Assembly (NCBI GenBank): GCA_031265365.1
Contig: JAISCS010000021.1
Span: 1 to 36,694, forward strand
Length of the DNA: 36,694 nt
Reading direction: 5' to 3'
DNA from: Verrucomicrobiales bacterium
GTDB lineage: Bacteria; Verrucomicrobiota; Verrucomicrobiia; Methylacidiphilales; JAAUTS01
Shown here piece after piece: positions 24,381 to 33,300 of this stretch (the first letter of the stretch is position 1; the number at the start of each line of letters is the position of its first letter). The notes beneath the pieces were generated by a model that saw nothing but the letters and a program-made list of their open reading frames with translations, was not told where the DNA came from and ran no database searches. A program made the translations under genes and the position numbers.

Positions 24381-27300
24381 CGCCACCGTTGCCATCACCC
24401 ACCGAAAAACCCGCCAACGGCCCCGCGCCGCAACCGGACATGGGCGAGCAAGCGCGAGCCAAGGATGCCTTGCAGCCTGTGAACGCCCAGATGCAAATCG
24501 GCAACGAGTTTATCGCCGGCAAGCTGACGCTGGCGCAGACCCAAGAGCAAATGCGGGCGGCGGGAGTGAGCGAGGCGAACATCAAACAGTTCTCCGATAC
24601 TTACCAAGTTGACAGGCAGGGGTATTATCAGAAAACCCCGATTGAAGAGAAGCCAAATCCCTCGGAGCCGCCATCACCAACCTCGCCGCTGACGTTCCTG
24701 CAACCGGCGCCGCAAAATCCCGCCGCCCCAATTAGCAATAATCAATCAACCATAGAAAATTCCCTGACGGTGACGGCTGCGGACCGTAAGAACCCGTTGT
24801 ATTGGGGCTTGGCGGACGAACAGATTTTGGCGATGAAGGCGAGCGCCCAATTTGCGGAGGAGGCGTATCGGGTGGACGCAAAAAATCCAAATTCCAAACC
24901 CCAAACTCCAAATAATTCCCCAACCCAAAATATCGAAATTCCAAATCCCCTTGACAACGGTGTTACTATTAAAACCGATGAAGCCAATCTACAGTCACCC
25001 GCGCATGCAAGTCCACTGCCTGACCCATCAGGGCGAGAGTCTGGAGCCGGAGATAACGCAGGTGCTCAACCTGTTACAGGGCGGCCTGGTGGCGACGCGG
25101 TGGCAGGCGGTGCCGTCGCCGCTAATCCGCCAGCTGTCAATGGCGGAGAAGCAAATGTTGCGGGAACAGACGGCGGCGTTGTTGCGGGAACTCCAAACCA
25201 ACCCGCCGCTCCTGAATTAACCGCGCCGCATCCGGTCAGCCAGCCGAAGTCAAAAAATTTCACCCTGCCCTACGCGCCGCTGGGCGCGCCGGATGTGCTG
25301 GATTTCATCGGAGAAAACGGCGGGATTGTTCCACGTGAAACAGCGCGCCGGAAAGCCGAAACATCAGGGCGTGCGCTCGGCGCGGAGTATGACGGTTACA
25401 ACCCAGAAAATATTCGAGGCATTTACCGCCGCGCGGTCTTCGGCGAAGGAAGAGGCGGCACCCCTGTGGATGTGATGGCGCAGATGGCTTATGACGGGGG
25501 GCAGATCAGCGAGCCGACGCCGGACGCTTTGTTTGACGCGGTTAATCGCGGCATCAAAACACGGCGGATTTATCGTGAGGAAGAATTGCGCCAGCGCCGG
25601 GCCGGAGTTAAACAAGAGCGCCAGTGGAAAAATTTTGTCAAGGACACCAAAAAACAAAAGGGCACCAAGCCGGTTAGTGTGAACAGTCTGTTGATGGACG
25701 ACATCATCACGGTGCGCGGTGAAAGGTTGAGAGTCGCGGCGATTGACCCGGATGATTTGAGTGTGACGCTGGAAGACGGGGAGAAATACGGGGCGCCGCG
25801 GGTGGAAGACGGGGAGATATTGTATGTCGAGCGTTACTGGATGTCCAACGGCCGGAACACCAAGTCTGCCACGCCAACACAAACCGAGCATGGCAAAAAA
25901 ATTCAGCGGGAGACGGACCGGGTGTTCAAGGGGGCGCGCAACGCGCCGGAGATTATCGTGGTGGACACGCCGCAGGACACGCCGGATGACCGCGGCGGAT
26001 TACTGTCACAACGCCCCGGCAACCGGCTGGAAGGCTATTATTATGACGGCAAAGTATATTTAATCGCGGGTAACCTCAAAAATTCGGTGCGCGGAATTGA
26101 AATCGCCTTGCATGAGATTGTCGGGCACCACGGCTTGCGCGGGTTGCTGGGGGAAAACAGTTATGCGTGGAACACCACAATGGATGCGGTGTATGCGGCC
26201 ATCAAGGACAAACCGCTCGACCCGCGCATCGCGACGCGCGCCGGATATCAATCGCTGAAAGAATTGGCGGCGGCTTACGGTTTTGAGTTAGACACCGCCG
26301 AAGGGCGGCGGGCGCTGGCGGAAGAGGTGTTGGCGCGGATGGCGGAGTTTTTGCCGGTGCAGCGGTCGAAGCAGCCGACGTGGTTCCGGCGCGCGCTGAC
26401 GGCGTTGCGCAACGCGGTGAACAGTTGGCTGCGCGGTCGCGTGGTGCTGACGGACGCGGATATTTTGGAGTTGTTGCGGGCGAGCCATCGTTACGTGCAA
26501 ACCGGCGCGCGCGGGGCTTACGGCGCGGCACCGGCGGCGGGCCAAACTGGGGCGGCGGCGTCCAAGTCGGCGCGGTCGCCACTGACGGTGAACGGTGTGG
26601 CTATTCCCGCCAATCTCACCAGCGACCGCGCGCCGGGTATTTTGATGTCCAAACGCGCAAACCGCTTGCCAGGCGCTGACGATGAGGGCAGTATGGCACG
26701 CATGTCCGACCCGCAGCGGGCCGCCATTCAGCACAACCGGACTTCACCCGCTGGCGGATTAAGTGAAGCCCGTCTCGCCGCCAACGGCCAGCCGTCCAAG
26801 CTAACGGCGGAAGAATACGCCCGCGCCACCTCGCCGGAGTTCAAGGCGCGGCATGGGGATTGGGAGGCGCTGGGGCATCGTCAGTTTTTGGACGGGGAGC
26901 CGGTGAAGGTACTCACGGGTGATGAGTTCAAAAAAGATTTGCATTTGGGGCTGACGGAGCGGGTGGAAAAATACTATCAATCGCTTGGCGGCGTGGCGAA
27001 CAGTCCGGTGTTTGGCGCGGTGAAATTGAACAAGGCGGGCGTCAAATCCTCAATCGCGCACGGGGTGGGGCGGAACAAGGCGGCGGCGTTCGCGGCGGTG
27101 CCGGAGGTGATTGAGCGGGGACGGGTGATTGACCGGCAGGAGAATTGGAAGGGGCGCGGCCATGACACGGCCGTGGTTGCCGCGCCACTGCAAATTGCCG
27201 GTGAAAATTATGTGGCGGCGGTGGTGTTGAAATTGGGGGAAAACTCAAACCAGTTTTATTTGCACGAGGTGTATCTAAAAAAGAAGCTCCAAGAAGGGGC

Positions 27301-30300
27301 GCCTTCTGGAGCTTCGTCAGCCCGAGACGTGTTCAAGACTGGAGGCGTTGCGACCAACGTTGACCCCAGCTCCGGCTCGGACTCTATTATCAAACTACTG
27401 CGTAACATCTATGCTGTCAATCCCGAAAACATTAAAATCCCGCTGGACGAAAACGGCGAGCCGGTGATGCGCGAGGCGACCGCTGACGGTGACCAAGGCC
27501 ACCCTGACCGTCAGCGTCCCAACGCCGGGACGCCGCCGCTCGCGGCGAGGCGGGCGGGGGACTTGACAGGGCGTGGTAAAGTCAATGAGGAACAAACTTA
27601 TGGCGGAATGGACACACAACGGCAAGAAATGGACCAGCGCGCAAGCGGTCAAGGCCATCAGCGCGGGCTGGGACGAGGCGGGGAGAATCGGCGTGGAGAA
27701 CGCGCGGAAGATGACCGCGGAGGAGCTGGACGCCCAGTTACGCCGCAACACTTCTTTGAATCCTACCGCGCGGAAGATGCCGGAACATCCCTAGAATTCG
27801 GTGACGGCAATCTGGGGCAGGAATACGCCCTCTACAATCTGGCGCGGAAAAACGGCTGGCTCATTCCCGATGAGCGGATTAACCAACTGCGGCAGAATGA
27901 ATACCCCGGCGGCATGGAACATCGAATCTTCCGTGACCGTGAGCATGGACGAATTTACAAACTGACCCGGCCGGGGCGGTGGGGGGTGATGGGCAGTCCC
28001 AAAGGTTATCTCCAAAGCATTGCCGCGTTCGCGCAAGCCGCGCCGAAGCTGGATGCCAGGGTGGAAGGTGTGTGGCTTATCGGCGACGAGCCGACGGTAC
28101 TGACCTCTTACCATCAAATTGCCGGCGAGAAGCCGCATCAGGTGGAGTTGAACCGCTACCTGCGGGAAAAGGGCTGGAAGCCGCAAGGCGACGCCGCCGA
28201 CAGCACATATGTCCACCAGTCCGGCGTGAAGATGCTGGACGCGCACGTTGGCAATTTTATCAAAGCCGCCGGCGGTGAGCTGTACCCGATTGACGTGCAT
28301 TTTGACCATACGGACGCGGGGCGGATACTGGAGGGACAGGCGCCGGCGCCGTTGTTTGCCAAGCGCGCCGCGCCGCCGGAGTTGCGCGAATACCGCGCGC
28401 TGACGCGGCGCAAGCGCGGCGGGGAATCGCTGACGGTGACGGAGGAACGGCGCTTGCTGGACTTGGAAAAATCGTTGGGACAACGCACGGCGTTTGACAT
28501 GGATTTGTTTGACGCGAAGTCGGAACCCTCACCGCCGGCGGTGACGCCACGGGCGGAGTTCAAGAACGAAAGAATCGGCGACGGGCAAGGCGGTTTGATG
28601 CTGGGCGGCGCGGAAGAACAGGGCGGCCAGTTCGCCTTGTTTGCCAAACGGGCCAAGCCGTATGACCCGGCCAAAGGTTTGAGCGACCGCGAGCCGACGC
28701 GCTTTGCCAATGCGGTGGTGGTGCCGCCGGCGCTGACGGCGCTCCCCGCCGCCACTGACCGGCCGGTCAGGGTGATTGACGTGGCGGATGACGTGTTGAA
28801 GGGCGACCGCATCATTGATTTGCGGGTGGACGCGCGCAAGAAACTGACGCCGCAGTTTGGCCGGCGGTTCAAGAACGCGGACACCGGCTGGGAGATTTTG
28901 TTCAACCGGCGGACGCTGGGGCATTTGTTCAAACACGAAGGCGCGGTGAATGTGCACGCGGCGCTGGCGGTGCCGGATATTATCCGTCACGCGGTGCTGG
29001 TGACTTCCGAGGCGCACGAGCCAGTCACCGCCGACGTGAAACAGGTACACAAACTCGCGGGAGCGTTGAATTTTCGCGGCGAGACTTACGGTGTGGCGCT
29101 GACGGTGAAGGAACACACCGACCACCTGAAACATCACGCCTACGACATTGAGGCGCTGACGGTGAAAAAAAGCGACCCCGCAAAGGTATTTGGAACGGCG
29201 CCCGGCACCGCCGGAGCGGAGTTGCGGGACGCCCTCAATGCGGGGTCTGAAATCAATCTATCGCAACTCGGCGAGGAGTTCAATCAAAAAGTTGGCTCCC
29301 CCCTTGCCAGCAAGCGCGCCTACCACGGCACGCCGCACCGGGTGGGCAAGTTCAGGACGGTGAACATCGGCAGCGGTGAGGGGAGCCAGGCTTACGGCTG
29401 GGGTTTATATTTCGCGGAGAACCAAGCGACCGGCGAGGAATACCGGAAAAATCTTTCAGGGAGAGAAATAAAATTGCAGCTGGATGGTCAGCCGATTTTG
29501 GCGCAAGGAAACCCGGTATGGAATTCGATACGAGAAAGACTAGCCACCAAGTCAAGAAACTACCGCGGCGCGCTAAGGGAAAACGAATTACGCGAGTATA
29601 TTCAATTAGCCATCCCGGATAATGACCTTAACGAGCAGGTATTTAAGCGTGAACAAGAGCGCTTGTTAAAGCTGTTGGATGACGGGAGGGTTACAGCGGG
29701 AATTGACAGCGGCAAGCTCTACCGCGTGGAGTTAAACGTCGAGGATGACGAATTGCTAGATTGGGACTACCGCATTGAAGCGTATGACGCGGTGTTGGAG
29801 AAGTTGAAAGACCTCGATTATTTTATTGAGGCGACAACTCCTGATGCGTTGATGCCAAAGAACGGGCGCATTCCGCTAACCGGTGAGCAATTTTATGGAT
29901 GGTTGGCTAATAAACTTGGCAAACCAAAAGCCTCTGAATGGCTGGCCAGCAAAGGCATCAAAGGCATCCGCTACCTTGACCTAGGCAGCCGGTTTAACGG
30001 GTGGACGGTGGGGGAGAATGAAGGGAAATTCTACGCGGAGAATTATCACCAAGGGAAAAGCCATGAATTCCCCACCCGCGCCGCCGCGCAAAAGTTTGTT
30101 GATAAGCGGAATGCCGCGCGTACTCGCAATTACGTCATCTTCGACGAAAACGACATCACCATCACGCATGAGAACGGGGCGCCGGTCAGCGCGCTGCTGG
30201 CGAGCAAGCGCGCAAACCGCTTGCCAGACGCTGACGGTGACGGCAGTATATCCGGCATGTCCGACCCGCAGCGGGCCGCCAATCAACACAACCGGACTTC

Positions 30301-33300
30301 ACCCGCTGGCGGATTCAGTGAAGCCGCGCCGCGTCTCGCCGCCAACGGCCAGCCGTCCAATCTAACGGCGGAAGAATACGCCCGCGCCACCTCGCCGGAG
30401 TTCAAGGCACGCTACGGGGATTGGGAAGCGTTAGCCAAGCGTGACTTTTTGGCAAAACAACAGCCGGTCGTTTTTTCATCGGGATTGCCCGAAGATAAAA
30501 GCGCGGCGCGAAACTTGGCAGAAAAAATTTATCCTGCCGGAAAAATTTTCAAAAATCACGCCAGCGGCAGGTTGATAAAAATGGTGAAATCCGGTTTTAG
30601 AAAGCTAAAGTCGCACAGCGCGGACTTGAGAACTTTGCGTCTGATTCCGGGACTTAAAGAGTTGATTGAACAAGCGATACCGATTTTTGAATCAGTGTCC
30701 GACGGCGCCACTTGGCATCACTATGCGGTTGCCGCAAAGATAGACGGGGAGGCGTTGTTGGTACGCTTAGTGGCGTTTGAAGGCACTGAAGGAGATTTGC
30801 GGTTGGATATTTTTCATGATGGACATGCCACGCCTCGTGAAATGACCGAAGGGTCAACCCCTAACGGAAGGAGCCCGCATGCAATGCAGGATTTCCGAGG
30901 AATTGACCCCTCTAAAGATAAACTATTGCAGTGGTGGCATTCTGTCAACCCCGCAGACATTAAAATTTCATTGGACGAAAACAGCGAGCCGGTGATGCGC
31001 GAGGCAACCGCTGACGGTGACCAAGCCCGCCCTGACCATCAGCGTCCCCATGCGGGGACGCCGCCGCTGGCGGCGAAGCGGGTGCGGGATGATTCGCGGG
31101 AAAATGTCACCGACCCGGCGCAGGCGGGGCGGTCATACATGGATGAAGTCGCCAACCCCATCGCCGCCGACGCGACGGTGGCGCGGCTCAATGCGGAGGT
31201 GAATGACCTGGCGCAACGGGTGGCGGCGGCGGAGACGGGCGACGCGGCGCAAGCCGAGGCCGTCATGCGCGCGTTGGAGCAAAGGCAGGATGAGTTGCGC
31301 CGCGCGGTCGCCCGCGTGGTGGAGAGCAATCCCGAAAAACTGCGGCTGGAAAGCCGGCTGGGGGCGCTGGAAGAAGCCCTGCACAATGAGCCGGTGTTGC
31401 GCGGGCTGGACGAAAACCTGTTGCGCGCTCAAATCACCGAGGCGAAGGCGGAACTGGCGGCGGTGATGGCGCGGCTGGAAGAACAGGCGAATTTCCTCAC
31501 TGGCGGCGAACCGCCGATTGACGAAACCAAGGCGGGTGACGAATTCCGGTACGGCCCGCAGGTGCCGGCGTTGTGGAAGCCGGTGGGGTGGACGCGATTT
31601 TTCAAGGGCGCGTCCGATATTTTGCTGGCGACGCCGGGGCTGGAGTTTCTGGGCCGCGCCGTCAAGCGGCACGTGGACTTGGCGCGGAAGCATCAAGGTC
31701 ATCACACCGCGCCGTTCCTGGCGTGGCAGAGAAAATTTAACCGGAAAGAACGGCGGCAGGGGTTCAAGGATTTCGAGGCATATTTTACCGAGGTGGACGC
31801 GCCGGTGATTGAGCGGACAGCGGGCGGCGGCACACGCAAGCGCGGCAAGACGGCGGCGGAGCGGGCGGCGGTGTCGGCGGAAGGTTACTCGCCGGCGGGC
31901 CGTGAGCTAATCAAGCGGTGGCAGGACGGCGCGCTGGCGATGCATCAAAAGAACCGCGCGGTCAAGCTGGTGGTGTGGGACGGTCAGGAACAGCGGTTCC
32001 GGCCCATCGGCACGATTGCCAATTATTTCCCGCGCACGTTGAAGCCGGAAATTCGCCGCGTGTTGCAAGACCCGACCAGCAACAAAAAGCTGTTCGACAA
32101 AATCACCACCGAGTTGCTGAACGGCGGCTTTATCAAGCGCGCCGAGGACGCGCTGAAGTTTTTAAGCGCGCGGTTCAGCGGCGAGTCGTCGTTTGATTAT
32201 TTCGCCAACATCGAGGCGGGGCGGGAGACGCCGCTGCCGACGATGATGTACGACTACAGCTTCAACGCGGCGCGGCGCTACCTGATGTCGTGGTGCGAGC
32301 GCGTGGCGCAGGTGGAGGCTTACGGGCAGAAGGTCGGCGCGCAAGGCAAGGACTTGTTCGACATCGCGCAGAGCGGCACCTACAACCAGGCGACCAAGGA
32401 ATACATCGAGGCGGTCCGTCAGCGGGCCTACGGCGTCACGTCGAAAGGCGTGTGGGCGCGGGGAGCAGCGGTACTGAACGCGCTGGCAACGGCGACGCAG
32501 TTGAGCAACCCCATCACCGTGCTGACCAACCTGACCAGCGGCCTGGCTTACAACGCCACCACCATCGGCTTCATCCCCGCCGTGAAAGGCGCGTGGCAGA
32601 TGCGCGGCATGATGCGCGACGCCAGCATCATCGCCGAGGCGGGCGAGCACGGGGCCATCCTCGACGACTTGATGAACATGGTCAGCGACATGGAGGCGCT
32701 CGATTCCCCGGCGGTGAACGCGGCGCAACAGGTGGCGCAATTCGGGCTGAAATGGAGCGGCTTCAACGCGAGCGAAAGATTCGTGCGGACGCACAGCTAC
32801 CTCACCGCCAAATCGTTTTTACGCGACGCGCTCAAAAGCTGGGGCGGCGACACCAATCATCAATCGCGGCGCGCGCGGCTCTACGAGGCGTGGTTTGAGC
32901 GCAACGGCTTCGACGTGGACGCGCTGCGCATGGAGAACGGCACCGGCGAGGAAACCGGCCGCTTCCTGCGCGGCGCGGTCAACCTCGCGCAAGGCGGCTA
33001 CCGCTTTGACCAGGTGCCGGTGTTCATGGACACGCCGGCGGGCCGGTTTTTCTTCAAATACCAAAAGTGGGGCACGCAGATGGCGGCGAACTTTGTCCGC
33101 AACGCGTGGAACCCCGCGTTCAATCCTGGCAAGGACCGCAACGGCCAGGCGCGACCGCGCGATGTCATGCCGCTCATCGGCTACCTCATCATCACCGCCG
33201 CGCTGGGGGCGGGGCTGGACGAACTGTACGAGAAAATCTTCGGTCGCGCCAAGCGCGGGGCGAGTTGGAGCGAAATCGGCAACACGCTCGACGACGACGC

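Noticed and set aside
30018-30365. 115-aa + strand ORF inside the giant gene
   Set aside because: Unlike the two nested ORFs reported, it is Ser/Arg/Thr/Pro-rich and overlaps a well-conserved ART domain end and cassette flank, so it looks like a shadow.
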